This document shows, one piece after another, positions 34,415 through 42,901 of a DNA stretch of 64,000 nucleotides. The DNA is taken from the NCBI RefSeq assembly GCF_900091565.1, contig NZ_FMCV01000009.1:1-64000 (forward strand), read 5' to 3'. The notes beneath the pieces were generated by a model. The model saw only the letters and a list, made by a program, of their open reading frames with translations, did not search any database and had not been told where the DNA came from. Positions within the stretch are counted from its first letter, which is position 1; each line of letters starts with the position of its first letter. Origin of the DNA: Micromonospora marina (GTDB taxonomy: Bacteria; Actinomycetota; Actinomycetes; Mycobacteriales; Micromonosporaceae). Position numbers and translations under genes: made by a program.

Positions 34415-35761
34415 ATGGCTGCGGTGACGACCTGGACCGGCCGGGAAGCGAACGCGCTGCGCCAGGCGTTGCGGATGAGCGTCACTGGCTTCGCCGAACA
34501 CCTCGGTGCGGCGCGGCGGACGGTGGCCAAGTGGAGCAGCCAGGGCGACAAGGTCCACCTGCGTGCGGACATGCAGGCCGCTCTGGACACGGTGCTGGCT
34601 CGAGCCACCCCAGAGGCCCGTGAGCGCTTCGAAGCACTGGTGAGAGAAGGCACCAGCGGTGCACTTGCGGATCCCGCGCCGCTGCCTGTCACTGCCACGC
34701 AGGTCCATACTGGCGTCGGCGGTGCTCACGACATGGACTCGGACGGCGACGTGCGGCGCAGAGATCTCCTGGCAGGCGTGACGATCAGTGGCATCGCCCT
34801 GCCGCACGTCGCAACCCTGCTCAACACACTGGTCGCATCACCAGCCCGCAGCACCGAGCCGGATGCCCTACCGCTTCGGCAGTTCGCTCGAGAGGTCGCC
34901 GCCGCGAAAATCGATTACCAGGCGTGCCGGTATGAGCAGGTTCTCGTCCGACTCGTGGCCCTTTTGCCCGCCCTCGAACCGACTCGCGCGAACGCCGAAG
35001 GCGAGCAGCTAGCGCAGCTCGACGCCTTGGCCGGCGACCTCTACCACGTCGTCGGCAGCGTATTGCTGAAGGTCGGTGACGAGGGCATGGCCTTGGTCGC
35101 CGCTGAACGCAGCACCCGCGCCGCTGCGATCAGTCAGGATCCGGTGGCGATGGCAGCGAGCGCCCGGATCATGACCCACGCCCTGATGAGCAACGGCCAC
35201 ATGGCACAGGCACGTCAACTCGCCGAAGACGCGGCCGAAACCCTCCGGCGCAGCACCTGGCTCGCCTCGACCGACGCGGTCGCCGTCTACGGCGCCCTGC
35301 TGCTGCGGGGTGCTATCGCCGCAGCCCGTGACGACAACCGGGACAGCGCGCAAGCCATGCTCGACGAGGCCTCCCACGCCGCGGGACGACTCGGCTACGA
35401 CGGCAACGACCGGTGGACCGGGTTCGGTGCCACAAACGTCCTGCTGCACCGCGTCAACATCGCGCTGGCCATGGGTGACGCTGGCACCGCCATCGCTATC
35501 GCTCGCCAGGTTCCGCTGGACAAGATCAGCCTCGCCGAACGCAAGGCATCCCTATTCGTTGACGTGGCCCGCGCCTACACGCAGTGGGGTCGCTACGAGC
35601 ACGGCCTGGACGCTCTACGCGGCGCCTATCAGGTGGCACCAGAGGAGATCCGGTGCCGTCCAGCGGTGCAGCGCATCGCCAGCGACCTGGCCGTCCTTAC
35701 CCGGGGACGCGTTCGCAGCGCAGTCCTCGACTTCGCCCAGCATGCCGGGATCCGCGTATGA
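34415..35761 (+). CDS. XRE-family regulator with C-terminal TPR-like region
   Basis: 448 residues from ATG 34415 (GAGAGGA 8 nt upstream); the longer frame is not needed. N-terminal HTH: ALRQALRMSVTGFAEHLGAARRTVAKW (about 12-38). After a linker with RRRDLLAGV (about 110), the rest is helical with TPR-like repeats (ALDALAGDLYHVVGSVLLKVG; RAAAISQDPVAMAASARIMTHALM; SLFVDVARAYTQWGRYEHGLDALRGAY). This layout is common in Streptomyces/Micromonospora regulators next to specialised-metabolite or RiPP genes. Its stop overlaps the flavoprotein start (ATGA, 35758-35761). Confidence 0.8.
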   Translation: MAAVTTWTGREANALRQALRMSVTGFAEHLGAARRTVAKWSSQGDKVHLRADMQAALDTVLARATPEARERFEALVREGTSGALADPAPLPVTATQVHTGVGGAHDMDSDGDVRRRDLLAGVTISGIALPHVATLLNTLVASPARSTEPDALPLRQFAREVAAAKIDYQACRYEQVLVRLVALLPALEPTRANAEGEQLAQLDALAGDLYHVVGSVLLKVGDEGMALVAAERSTRAAAISQDPVAMAASARIMTHALMSNGHMAQARQLAEDAAETLRRSTWLASTDAVAVYGALLLRGAIAAARDDNRDSAQAMLDEASHAAGRLGYDGNDRWTGFGATNVLLHRVNIALAMGDAGTAIAIARQVPLDKISLAERKASLFVDVARAYTQWGRYEHGLDALRGAYQVAPEEIRCRPAVQRIASDLAVLTRGRVRSAVLDFAQHAGIRV

Positions 35762-36333
35762 CCAGCGGCCACCTGCAGATCGTTGTCTGCGCTGCCGGAC
35801 CTGCCGCAGACGTGACACAGCTGGTCACCGATGCGACGCAGCAGTCGTGGACAACGGCGGTCACCGCCACCCCCAGCGCCCTCGACTTCATCGACGCGGC
35901 AGCGATAGAGCGGCTGACCGGGCACCCGGTCCGGTCCACCTACCGGTCGTCCCCCGGCGCCCGCCGCTCGCTCCCCGCCGCAGACGCGCTCATCATCGCC
36001 CCTGCCACCTACAACTCCGTCAACAAGATCGCCCTCGGCATCGCCGACAACTACGCGATGACCACGGTCGCGGAGCTGATCGGCCGGCAGGTGCCGACCG
36101 TGGTCGTTCCGTTCGTCAACGCCGCCCTGGCCATCCGCGCACCTTTTCAGCGCGCCGTGGCGAGTCTCCGCGACGAGCGCGTACGGGTCGTCCTCGGGAC
36201 CGAGGATGGATGGGAGCCTCACCCGCCCGGCAGCGGCAACATCCGCCAGCGGGCCTTTCCGTGGACGGCGGCGTTCGAGGCGGCGACCCGGATGGCTGGC
36301 GACGCGCCTGCCAGCAGCACCGATCGGGGCTGA
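35758..36333 (+). CDS. Flavoprotein (HFCD family)
   Basis: 191 residues. FMN-binding Rossmann-like fold of the homo-oligomeric flavin-containing Cys decarboxylase family: LQIVVCAAGPAADV at the N-terminus, ADALIIAPATYNSVNKIALGIADN (PATxNxxxK motif) in the centre, and VPTVVVPFVNAAL. Members include EpiD-, CoaC- and DfpA-type enzymes. The RiPP precursor has no C-terminal Cys, so aminovinyl-cysteine formation is excluded. It is coupled to the XRE gene and may be a flavin-linked partner of that regulator. Role unknown. Confidence 0.78.
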   Translation: MTSGHLQIVVCAAGPAADVTQLVTDATQQSWTTAVTATPSALDFIDAAAIERLTGHPVRSTYRSSPGARRSLPAADALIIAPATYNSVNKIALGIADNYAMTTVAELIGRQVPTVVVPFVNAALAIRAPFQRAVASLRDERVRVVLGTEDGWEPHPPGSGNIRQRAFPWTAAFEAATRMAGDAPASSTDRG

Positions 36334-36391
36334 TCCAGCTTGGGTCCACGCCCCGACCGGCATAGAACTACCAGGTCAGGGCCTTGCTCGT

Positions 36392-36467
36392 TGGTGCGCC
36401 GCCAGGGACTCGAACCCCGAACCCGCGGATTAAGAGTCCGCTGCTCTGCCAGTTGAGCTAGCGGCGC
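36392..36467 (-). tRNA. tRNA-Lys (CUU), copy 1
   Basis: 76 nt including encoded CCA. Acceptor GCGCCGC/GCGGCGC pairs perfectly, D arm GCTCAACTGGCAGAGC, anticodon loop CTCTTAA with CTT, T arm GGGGTTCGAGTCCC. It is identical to copy 2 over the whole gene plus about 15 bp of 5' flank. Unlike copy 2 it lacks a T-tailed hairpin downstream, as expected if foreign DNA was joined at its 3' end. Confidence 0.93.
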
Positions 36468-36648
36468 TCGCTGACAACGGGACGAGACGTTAGCACGCCC
36501 GCGGACCACCGCCGAAACGCAGGGTCGGCCTCACCGCCACGCTGGCGTGACCTGCCGATCGCCGCCCCGGACGGGTGCGGGCCGTAGGAACGGACGCCGG
36601 TTTCCGCGCCGTCTGCCGGGGACCGGCCGGAGCCGTATCGTGCTGGTG

Positions 36649-37383
36649 ATGAATGTCTTCGGCACGGTGGCCGACCTGTACGAGCGCGCACGGCCCGGAT
36701 ATCCGCCCGAGATCGCCGAGGCGATCCTCGCGTACCACGACGGCACACCGACGTCGGTGGCCGAGGTCGGCGCGGGCACCGGAAAGGGCACCGACGTGCT
36801 GGCCCGCCTCAGTGCGCCCCTGACCTGCGTGGAGCCCGACGCGCTGATGGCGGCCCGGCTGACCGAGCGGTTCCCGGACGCCCACGTCGAGGTGACCACG
36901 TTCGAGCGGTGGTCACCGCCGGCCGGCGGGGTGGAGGTGCTCGGCTGCGCGATGGCCTGGCACTGGCTGGACCCGGCCACCCGCAACGCCCTGGCCCGGC
37001 GCGCCCTGGCGCCCGGCGGCACGCTCGCCGTCTTCGGGCACCGCTACGACTACGCCGACGCCGACCAGCAGGCCGCTGTCCGGGCCGCGCTGCGGTCCGT
37101 CGACCCGACCGTCCGGGAGCGGCCCGTCGACTGGTTCCACCGGGACGTCCTCGACAGCGGGCAGTTCGACGACGTACGCCGGGAGGTGTTCCGCCGGGAG
37201 CTGCCGCTGGACAAGGAGCGGTACCTGGCGCTGATGCGCACGTTCGGGCCGTACCTGTCCCGCACGCCGGAGCAGCAGCGACGCGGGATCGCCGCCCTGG
37301 GCCGGCTGGTCGACGAGTTCGGCGGCACCGTCGTGCTCGACCTGCGGACCACGCTGGTGCTGGGCCGGGCCGATGCTCGGTGA
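36649..37383 (+). CDS. Class I SAM-dependent methyltransferase
   Basis: 244 residues from ATG 36649; the upstream open frame overlaps the tRNA flank and is not credible. Pattern of SAM-binding Methyltransf_11/25 proteins: NVFGTVADLYERARPGYP at the start, motif I VAEVGAGTGKGTDVLA, acidic residue in VEPDALMAARLTERFP, then MAWHWLDPATR and LAPGGTLAVFGHRYD. This family often carries the ARPGYP N-terminal signature; the substrate is unknown. The next gene overlaps it by 11 bp. Confidence 0.82.
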   Translation: MNVFGTVADLYERARPGYPPEIAEAILAYHDGTPTSVAEVGAGTGKGTDVLARLSAPLTCVEPDALMAARLTERFPDAHVEVTTFERWSPPAGGVEVLGCAMAWHWLDPATRNALARRALAPGGTLAVFGHRYDYADADQQAAVRAALRSVDPTVRERPVDWFHRDVLDSGQFDDVRREVFRRELPLDKERYLALMRTFGPYLSRTPEQQRRGIAALGRLVDEFGGTVVLDLRTTLVLGRADAR

Positions 37384-37882
37384 CCGGTGGGGCGTGTCCG
37401 ACGACGAGACACGTCGCCGGTATCCGTGCGACGACTTCGTTCCCGCGCCCAACCTGCGGGCGTGTCGCGGGGTGACCGTGGACGCGCCGCCCTCCGCCGT
37501 GTGGCAGTGGGTCGCCCAGATCCGGCTCGCGCCGTACTCGTACGACTGGATCGACAACCTCGGCCGGCGCTCACCGCAACGGTTGGTGGACCTGCCGGAG
37601 CCGGTGGCAGGCGAGGCGTTCACCACAGCAGGCGGGCGGCGGCGGGGCCGGATCCTCGCGGTCGAACCGGGACATCACCTCACCGGCCGGATCATGGGCG
37701 CGGTCCTGTCGTACGTCCTGGTGCCGGACGGCGGAGACGGCACCCGGCTGCTGCTCAAGGTGGTGATGCGGACGAACCCGGTGATCGCCCTCGGCGGATG
37801 CCTCGGTGACCTGGTGATGGCCCGCCGGCAGTTGCTGAACCTCAAGCAGCTCGCCGAGCAGGGCGCGGTTCCGGGGCGCTGA
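37373..37882 (+). CDS. SRPBCC-family (START-like) protein
   Basis: 169 residues. Starts inside the 3' end of the methyltransferase gene. RGVTVDAPPSAVWQWVAQI is the typical first helix-grip strand of SRPBCC domains, followed by a WIDNLGRRSPQRL loop and LAVEPGHHLTGRIM, and a long C-terminal helix (CLGDLVMARRQLLNLKQLAEQ). These proteins bind hydrophobic ligands in a deep cavity. Ligand unknown. Convergent with the MerR gene, with only 4 bp between stops. Confidence 0.8.
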   Translation: MLGDRWGVSDDETRRRYPCDDFVPAPNLRACRGVTVDAPPSAVWQWVAQIRLAPYSYDWIDNLGRRSPQRLVDLPEPVAGEAFTTAGGRRRGRILAVEPGHHLTGRIMGAVLSYVLVPDGGDGTRLLLKVVMRTNPVIALGGCLGDLVMARRQLLNLKQLAEQGAVPGR

Positions 37883-37886
37883 TCCT

Positions 37887-38720
37887 TCACTCCGGTCGTC
37901 GTTCGACGGGTGCGCTGCTCAGCACGCCGTCGACACGGACCTCCAGACGCAGGCGCGCCAGGTTGACGAACCGGTCGCCGTCCAGCGGTTCTGCGTCGAG
38001 CAGACGCAGGACCACTGTGCAGTACTTGGCCATTGTGTTGCGGCCTGGCATGAAGATCGACAGCTCGTCGTGGGCGCCGGGCGTCTGCACGATCAGGTCG
38101 GCGGGCAGGACCGGCAACGTCTCCGGGGTGCCTGCCACCGCGACCTTGACGATCCAGAACGGTCCGGCGCCGTCGAGTACGCGCCGGTCCTGTTCCGGCG
38201 TCTCCAGTGCCAGCGTCCGCCACGGCTCACCCAGGCAGGTGACTCCGGCCTGCCGCACGGTACTGACCAGTTCGGCCGCCGCCGCCGTGATGACCTCCTC
38301 GGCCCGGTCCCACTCGTGCGCGTCCCGGCCCAGCGGTGTGCCGGGCACGAGCCGCGCCACCACCGTCATGGGCGGCACGTGCCGCAACCGCGGTTCGGGC
38401 TGCGCCTCGAAGACGGCGCGGGCCGCCGCGATCGCGTCGGCCTGAGCCCGCCGCTGCCGGTCGACCTCGTCGCTGTGCCGGTCGAGCAGGGCGACCGCCT
38501 GGTCCGGTTCGTCGAGGGCACGCCGGACGAGCTTGACGCTCATCCCGGTGTCCCGCAGCAAGGTGATCAACATGGCCCGTTCCACCTGTTCGAAGGCGTA
38601 CGAGCGGTGGCCGGTCCGGTCGTCGATCTGAGCGGGCACGAGCAGCCCTTCGGCGTGGTAGAAGCGCAGCGCCTGCGGCGACAGGTGGCACATCTGGCTG
38701 AACTCGCTGATCGACAACAT
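37887..38720 (-). CDS. MerR-family transcriptional regulator with ligand domain
   Basis: 277 residues. The N-terminal MerR HTH (SISEFSQMCHLSPQALRFYH, then AEGLLVPAQIDDRTGHRSY) is followed by a coiled-coil helix to about residue 110 and a C-terminal domain of about 150 residues resembling the GyrI-like effector-binding fold (VVARLVPGTPLGRD; FWIVKVAVAGT). Multidrug-type ligand sensing is typical of this layout. It lies tail to tail with the SRPBCC gene; its own promoter must lie in the debris at 38721-38800. Confidence 0.82.
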   Translation of the reverse strand: MLSISEFSQMCHLSPQALRFYHAEGLLVPAQIDDRTGHRSYAFEQVERAMLITLLRDTGMSVKLVRRALDEPDQAVALLDRHSDEVDRQRRAQADAIAAARAVFEAQPEPRLRHVPPMTVVARLVPGTPLGRDAHEWDRAEEVITAAAAELVSTVRQAGVTCLGEPWRTLALETPEQDRRVLDGAGPFWIVKVAVAGTPETLPVLPADLIVQTPGAHDELSIFMPGRNTMAKYCTVVLRLLDAEPLDGDRFVNLARLRLEVRVDGVLSSAPVERRPE

Positions 38721-38792
38721 GACCCCAGACTGCCCCCTACGGTTACCGCAAGGGCAAGGGACGCCGGCTGACGCCTGTCGTCGTCGGGGGCG

Positions 38793-38884
38793 GCGCTGCT
38801 CTTGCCCGAGCCGGAGTTGCCCCCGGATGCGGACGAGGGTCGTGTCCGGGCTACTGGTGGCAGCCAGCGTGCGCGATCCCTCCC
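38793..38884 (-). pseudogene. Broken copy of the 5' end of the P-loop kinase gene
   Basis: About 90 bp closely matching 31354-31443, the ribosome site, start and Walker A (NSGSGKSS) of the island kinase. An extra C after the Walker A codons (38820-38825) shifts the frame, and nothing of the rest of the gene follows. It lies 150 bp from tRNA-Lys copy 2, so a related cargo gene once sat beside that tRNA too. Confidence 0.7.
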
Positions 38885-38991
38885 GGCCCGACCGCGTCTG
38901 GGTGGAACGTCACGGGTGTCTCCCGGCCCGTTTGACACCCATGGCGTTCCACCCACGGGCGGCCAGCTGCCGCGCAGCGGGCGGCGTACGC

Positions 38992-39033
38992 GAAAAAGGC
39001 CCCGGTAGGCGTGGAACGCCTGCTCAGGGCCTT
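38992..39033 (-). terminator. Rho-independent terminator of tRNA-Lys copy 2
   Basis: On the minus strand AAGGCCC...AGGCGT pairs with ACGCCT...GGGCCTT, giving a long interrupted stem directly after the tRNA, followed by a TTTTT run (plus-strand A-run 38993-38997). Confidence 0.8.
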
Positions 39034-39039
39034 GCTCGT

Positions 39040-39115
39040 TGGTGCGCCGCCAGGGACTCGAACCCCGAACCCGCGGATTAAGAGTCCGCTGCTCTGCCAG
39101 TTGAGCTAGCGGCGC
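39040..39115 (-). tRNA. tRNA-Lys (CUU), copy 2
   Basis: Identical in sequence to copy 1 (76 nt with CCA, anticodon CTT in a CTCTTAA loop, all stems paired). It keeps an intact downstream terminator (38992-39033), so it is more likely the ancestral locus. The 5' flanks of the two copies share GCTGACAACGGGA and then diverge. Confidence 0.93.
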
Positions 39116-39300
39116 TCGCTGACAACGGGAAGAAGATTAGCACGCCCGCCGAGGTGGGCTCCAATCCGATCCCGGGGTCCACCCTTCGGACGAGCTTAAC
39201 CGGCGCAAGCGGCAAAACGGTCACCCGAACGGCGCGGGGACGGGCGCAGGAGCGTCGATACGGCACGATGTCCGCCAGGCACGCGAGGACAGGGGTGGGC

Positions 39301-40572
39301 ATGGGCAGGTTCGCGCGGGCCGGGGCGATGGTGGGCGCCCTGGTCCTGACGGCGTCGCTGGCACTGACCGGATGCCGCGGCGACGAGGGGAGGAAGCCGG
39401 AGTTCATGCCCGGCCAGCAGCAGGTCGGCGGCGTCTCGTCCGCCGCCCCCGATCCGAGCGTCGCACCGAGCGACAGCGCCGCCGCACCGCCGCTGACCGT
39501 GAGCCCGGCCGACGGCGCGGACGGCCGGCCGGTCAGCACCGAGATCAGCGCCCGCATCCCCGGTGGTGGCACCGTGTCGAAGGTGGTAGTCGCCACCGCC
39601 GACGGCGCCGGCGTCGCCGGGCGGATGCGGCGCGACGGCTCCAGCTGGGTGCCGTCGGCCGCGCTGGAGTACGGCACCAAGTACACCGCCACTGTCACCG
39701 GCACCGGCAGGGACGGCCAGACCTACCAGGGCACCAGCACGTTCACCACGATGGCCAAGCCCAAGTCGATGATCGGCTCCGGTCTCTACATGTTCAGCGG
39801 CAAGACGTACGGGGTGGCCATGCCCGTGGTCGCCGAGTTCTCGCCGGGCATCCCGAAGAAGGACCGGGCCGCGGTGCAGAAGCGGATGTTCGTGCAGACC
39901 GACCCGCCGCAGCCCGGCGCGTGGCACTGGGTCGGTAACGGCACCCAGGCGTACTACCGCGCCCCGGAGTACTGGAAGACCGGCACCACGATCACGGTCC
40001 GGCTGGCGCTGGCCGGGATCCCGCTGAGCAACGGCCGGTACGGCAACATCGACCGCAGCGCCACCGCCAGGATCGGGCGCGCGTTCGAGATGACGGTGGA
40101 CAACGCGACCAAGCAGATGACGGTCTCCGAGGACGGCAGCGTGATCCGTACGCTGCCGGTGAGCCTGGGCAAGAAGAGCACCCCCTCCTCCAGCGGCACG
40201 ATGGTGGTGATGGAGAAGAAGGAGGCCACCGTCTTCGACACCCGCGACGAGCCGGACCCGGCCAACCGGTACGTCACCGAGATCGACTTCGCCCAGCGGA
40301 TCACCTGGGGCGGCGAGTACATCCATGCCGCGCCCTGGTCCGAGGGTGTGCAGGGGCGGCGCAACGTCTCGCACGGCTGCGTCAACGTGTCGATGGCCGA
40401 CGGCCGGTGGCTGTTCGGCAAGACGCTCGTGGGCGACCCGATCACGGTGAAGGGCACCGAGCGCCGCCTGGCCCCTGGTAACGGCTGGACGGCGTGGAGC
40501 ATGAGCTGGTCGCAGTTCGTCGCCGGCAGCGCGCTGCCGGTTCCGAAGGGCGGGCAGCCGGCGCCGTTCTGA
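39301..40572 (+). CDS. L,D-transpeptidase lipoprotein (Ig-like/YkuD)
   Basis: 423 residues from ATG 39301, chosen because it begins a lipoprotein signal (AMVGALVLTASLALTGC, lipobox Cys about 20); the frame is open upstream to 39154. Two Ig-like strand regions (LTVSPADGADGRPV; WVPSAALEYGTKYTATVTG) precede a YkuD domain with SHGCVNVSMADGRWLF, catalytic Cys at about residue 360. These enzymes make 3-3 crosslinks in peptidoglycan outside the membrane. Tandem paralogue of the next gene; 160 bp separate them. Confidence 0.9.
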   Translation: MGRFARAGAMVGALVLTASLALTGCRGDEGRKPEFMPGQQQVGGVSSAAPDPSVAPSDSAAAPPLTVSPADGADGRPVSTEISARIPGGGTVSKVVVATADGAGVAGRMRRDGSSWVPSAALEYGTKYTATVTGTGRDGQTYQGTSTFTTMAKPKSMIGSGLYMFSGKTYGVAMPVVAEFSPGIPKKDRAAVQKRMFVQTDPPQPGAWHWVGNGTQAYYRAPEYWKTGTTITVRLALAGIPLSNGRYGNIDRSATARIGRAFEMTVDNATKQMTVSEDGSVIRTLPVSLGKKSTPSSSGTMVVMEKKEATVFDTRDEPDPANRYVTEIDFAQRITWGGEYIHAAPWSEGVQGRRNVSHGCVNVSMADGRWLFGKTLVGDPITVKGTERRLAPGNGWTAWSMSWSQFVAGSALPVPKGGQPAPF

Positions 40573-40732
40573 CGGGCGTAACGTGGTCGGACACGCCACC
40601 TCCGACGAAGCGCCGGACGACAGCGGAATCGTTACATGACGTGGGTGTTCCGTTTCACGTCCGGCAACGCGTACCCGCTCCGGCGCGTCTGACCTGAGAC
40701 GACGGGGAACGGCATCACCTTGTGAGGGAGTC

Positions 40733-42025
40733 ATGCGAGCTGGCCAGGACGAACCGATCCGGGGCGCGAGCGTCCGACGCGTCGGCCGCCGCCGTGCGCT
40801 GGCAGCCGGGCTGCTCGCCGCCGCGATGGCCCTGACCGCCTGCACCAGCGGCGGCGGCGACAAGCCGTCGAGTTGGCAGGGCGGCGACGGCGGCGAGGAG
40901 GCCCCGAAGGCGGCGGCCACCATCAGCGAGCCCGCCGCCGACGCCAAGGACGTGCCCGCGTCCACCGCCATCACCTTCACCACGAAGGAGGCGCAGGACA
41001 CCACGGTCGAGCTGAAGGACGCCGCCGGCACGGTCGTCGACGGCACGCTCGCGGCGGACGGCGGGAGCTGGCTGCCGTCCTCGGCCCTGGAGTACGGGCA
41101 GACGTACACGGCGACCGTCACCGCGACCGGCGACGACGGCAAGGCCGCCACCGCCACCAGCACGTTCACCACGATGGCCAAGCCGGCCAAGCAGATCCGG
41201 ATCACCAGCTTCCTCGGCGACGACCAGGTCGTGGGCGTGGGCATGCCGCTGATCGTGAAGTTCGGCCGGGCCATCCCGGAGGACTACCGCGACGACATCC
41301 AGCGCCGGATGACAGTCACCTCGAAGCCGGCCCAGGAGGGCATCTGGCACTGGGTGAGCCCGACCGAGGTGCGCTACCGGCCCAAGACGTTCTGGAAGGC
41401 CAACAGCACCGTCAGCTACCGGGTGCAGGCGGGCGGGCTGCCGCTGGGCGGCGGTTGGTACGGCCGCGCCGACCTCAGCGTCGACATCAAGATCGGTCCG
41501 GCGCTCGTGATGTCCGTCGACAACAGCACCAAGCGGATGACGGTCACCCGCGACGGCAAGGTGGTCAAGACCATCCCGGTGAGCCTGGGCAAGAAGAGCA
41601 CCCCCTCCTCCAGCGGCACCATGGTGGTGATCGAGAAGCTCCGGCACACGGTCTTCGACACCATGGAGGAACTGGGCCCGGAGGAGGGTTACCGCACCGA
41701 GATCGACTACGCCCAGCGGCTCACCTGGGGCGGCGAGTTCATCCACGCCGCGCCCTGGTCCGAGGGCGTGCAGGGCCGCACGAACGTGTCGCACGGCTGC
41801 GTCAACGTCTCGATGAAGGAAGGCAGCTGGCTGTTCGCCAACACCCGCATCGGTGACCCGATCACCGTCAAGGGCACCGAGCGCAAGCTCCAGAACGGCA
41901 ACGGCTGGACCGACTGGAACATGAGCTGGGACGAGTACGTCAAGGGCAGTGCCCTGCCGTACGATCCGCCGGCCGCCGACGTCACCCCGGACGCCGGGAC
42001 GCCCAGCGTCGAGCCGACCCCCTGA
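40733..42025 (+). CDS. L,D-transpeptidase lipoprotein, second copy
   Basis: 430 residues. GAGGGAG lies just before ATG 40733. Lipobox in AAAMALTACTSGGG, Ig-like region (STAITFTTKEAQDTTVELKD; WLPSSALEYGQTYTATVTAT), then YkuD domain with SHGCVNVSMKEGSWLF, catalytic Cys at about 356. Strong similarity along the whole length to the gene upstream points to tandem duplication. A perfect stem-loop terminator follows the stop. Confidence 0.9.
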   Translation: MRAGQDEPIRGASVRRVGRRRALAAGLLAAAMALTACTSGGGDKPSSWQGGDGGEEAPKAAATISEPAADAKDVPASTAITFTTKEAQDTTVELKDAAGTVVDGTLAADGGSWLPSSALEYGQTYTATVTATGDDGKAATATSTFTTMAKPAKQIRITSFLGDDQVVGVGMPLIVKFGRAIPEDYRDDIQRRMTVTSKPAQEGIWHWVSPTEVRYRPKTFWKANSTVSYRVQAGGLPLGGGWYGRADLSVDIKIGPALVMSVDNSTKRMTVTRDGKVVKTIPVSLGKKSTPSSSGTMVVIEKLRHTVFDTMEELGPEEGYRTEIDYAQRLTWGGEFIHAAPWSEGVQGRTNVSHGCVNVSMKEGSWLFANTRIGDPITVKGTERKLQNGNGWTDWNMSWDEYVKGSALPYDPPAADVTPDAGTPSVEPTP

Positions 42026-42037
42026 CCCCCGTACACG

Positions 42038-42069
42038 ACGAAGCCCTCTCCCGAAGGAGAGGGCTTCGT
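42038..42069. terminator. Strong bidirectional stem-loop terminator
   Basis: 14-bp perfect stem ACGAAGCCCTCTCC / GGAGAGGGCTTCGT with a CGAA tetraloop, between the L,D-transpeptidase and the convergent tRNA-His. It can end both transcripts. Confidence 0.85.
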
Positions 42070-42071
42070 GT

Positions 42072-42148
42072 TGGGGTGACTGATGGGAATTGAACCCACG
42101 ACAACCGGGACCACAACCCGGTGCTCTGCCAACTGAGCTACAGCCACC
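42072..42148 (-). tRNA. tRNA-His (GUG)
   Basis: 77 nt including CCA and the extra 5' G (G-1) opposite discriminator C that is unique to tRNA-His. Acceptor GTGGCTG/CAGTCAC, D arm GCTCAGTTGGCAGAGC, anticodon GTG in TTGTGGT, T arm GTGGGTTCAATTCCCAT. Confidence 0.93.
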
Positions 42149-42236
42149 ATGCTCGCCGCTCCGGTCGCCCGGGCGGTGCGCGGACTAATCATAGCCACAC
42201 TCCGGCCGACCTCGTCCACCGGGTTCGGCGCGGGCG

Positions 42237-42827
42237 TCAGAGCTCGGCGGCGATCGCCTTCGCGGCCTCAACGTCCGGCCCCGGCAGCGGCACGAACACG
42301 GTCCGCCGGTAGTACTCCAGCTCGCGGATGCTCTCCCGGATGTCCGCGAGTGCCCGGTGGGCGAGGCCCTTCTGTGGCTGCCCGAAGTACACCCGCGGGT
42401 ACCAGCGCCGGCACAGCTCCTTGATCGACGACACGTCGATCATCCGGTAGTGCAGGTGCGCGTCGAGCCGGGTCATGTCGCGGGCCAGGAAGCCCCGGTC
42501 GGTGGCGATCGAGTTGCCGCACAGCGGGGCGGTACGCGGATCCTTCACGTAGCTGCTCACGTAGTCGAGCACCATGTCCTCGGCCTCGGCCAGCGTCACC
42601 GTCGAGCGGCGTACCTCATCGGTGAGCCCGGACTTGGCGTGCATGGTCCGCACGATCTCCGGCATGGCGTCGAGCGCCTCGTCGTCGGCGTGGATCACGA
42701 CGTCGACGCCGTCACCGAGCACGTTGAGATCGGGGTCGGTGACCAGCGCCGCGACCTCGATCAGCGCGTCGCGCCGCAGGTCCAGCCCGGTCATCTCACA
42801 GTCGATCCAGACGAGAAGATCAGCCAC
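42237..42827 (-). CDS. orn: Oligoribonuclease
   Basis: 196 residues, full length for Orn. DEDDh 3'-5' exonuclease: [12 protein letters not shown] (exo I, D and E), then [15 protein letters not shown] (exo II), [18 protein letters not shown] and [14 protein letters not shown] (exo III, H and D). It degrades two- to five-nucleotide RNA fragments and pGpG in the cytoplasm, an essential step in RNA turnover in many bacteria. A single gene divergent from the glycosyltransferase. Confidence 0.95.
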   Translation of the reverse strand: MADLLVWIDCEMTGLDLRRDALIEVAALVTDPDLNVLGDGVDVVIHADDEALDAMPEIVRTMHAKSGLTDEVRRSTVTLAEAEDMVLDYVSSYVKDPRTAPLCGNSIATDRGFLARDMTRLDAHLHYRMIDVSSIKELCRRWYPRVYFGQPQKGLAHRALADIRESIRELEYYRRTVFVPLPGPDVEAAKAIAAEL

Positions 42828-42901
42828 TGGAACAGACTACGCGCCGCCGACCCGCCCGCGCCTGGGCACGGTGGCCGAGGTGGACCGCTAGGGTTTCCTG
42901 C

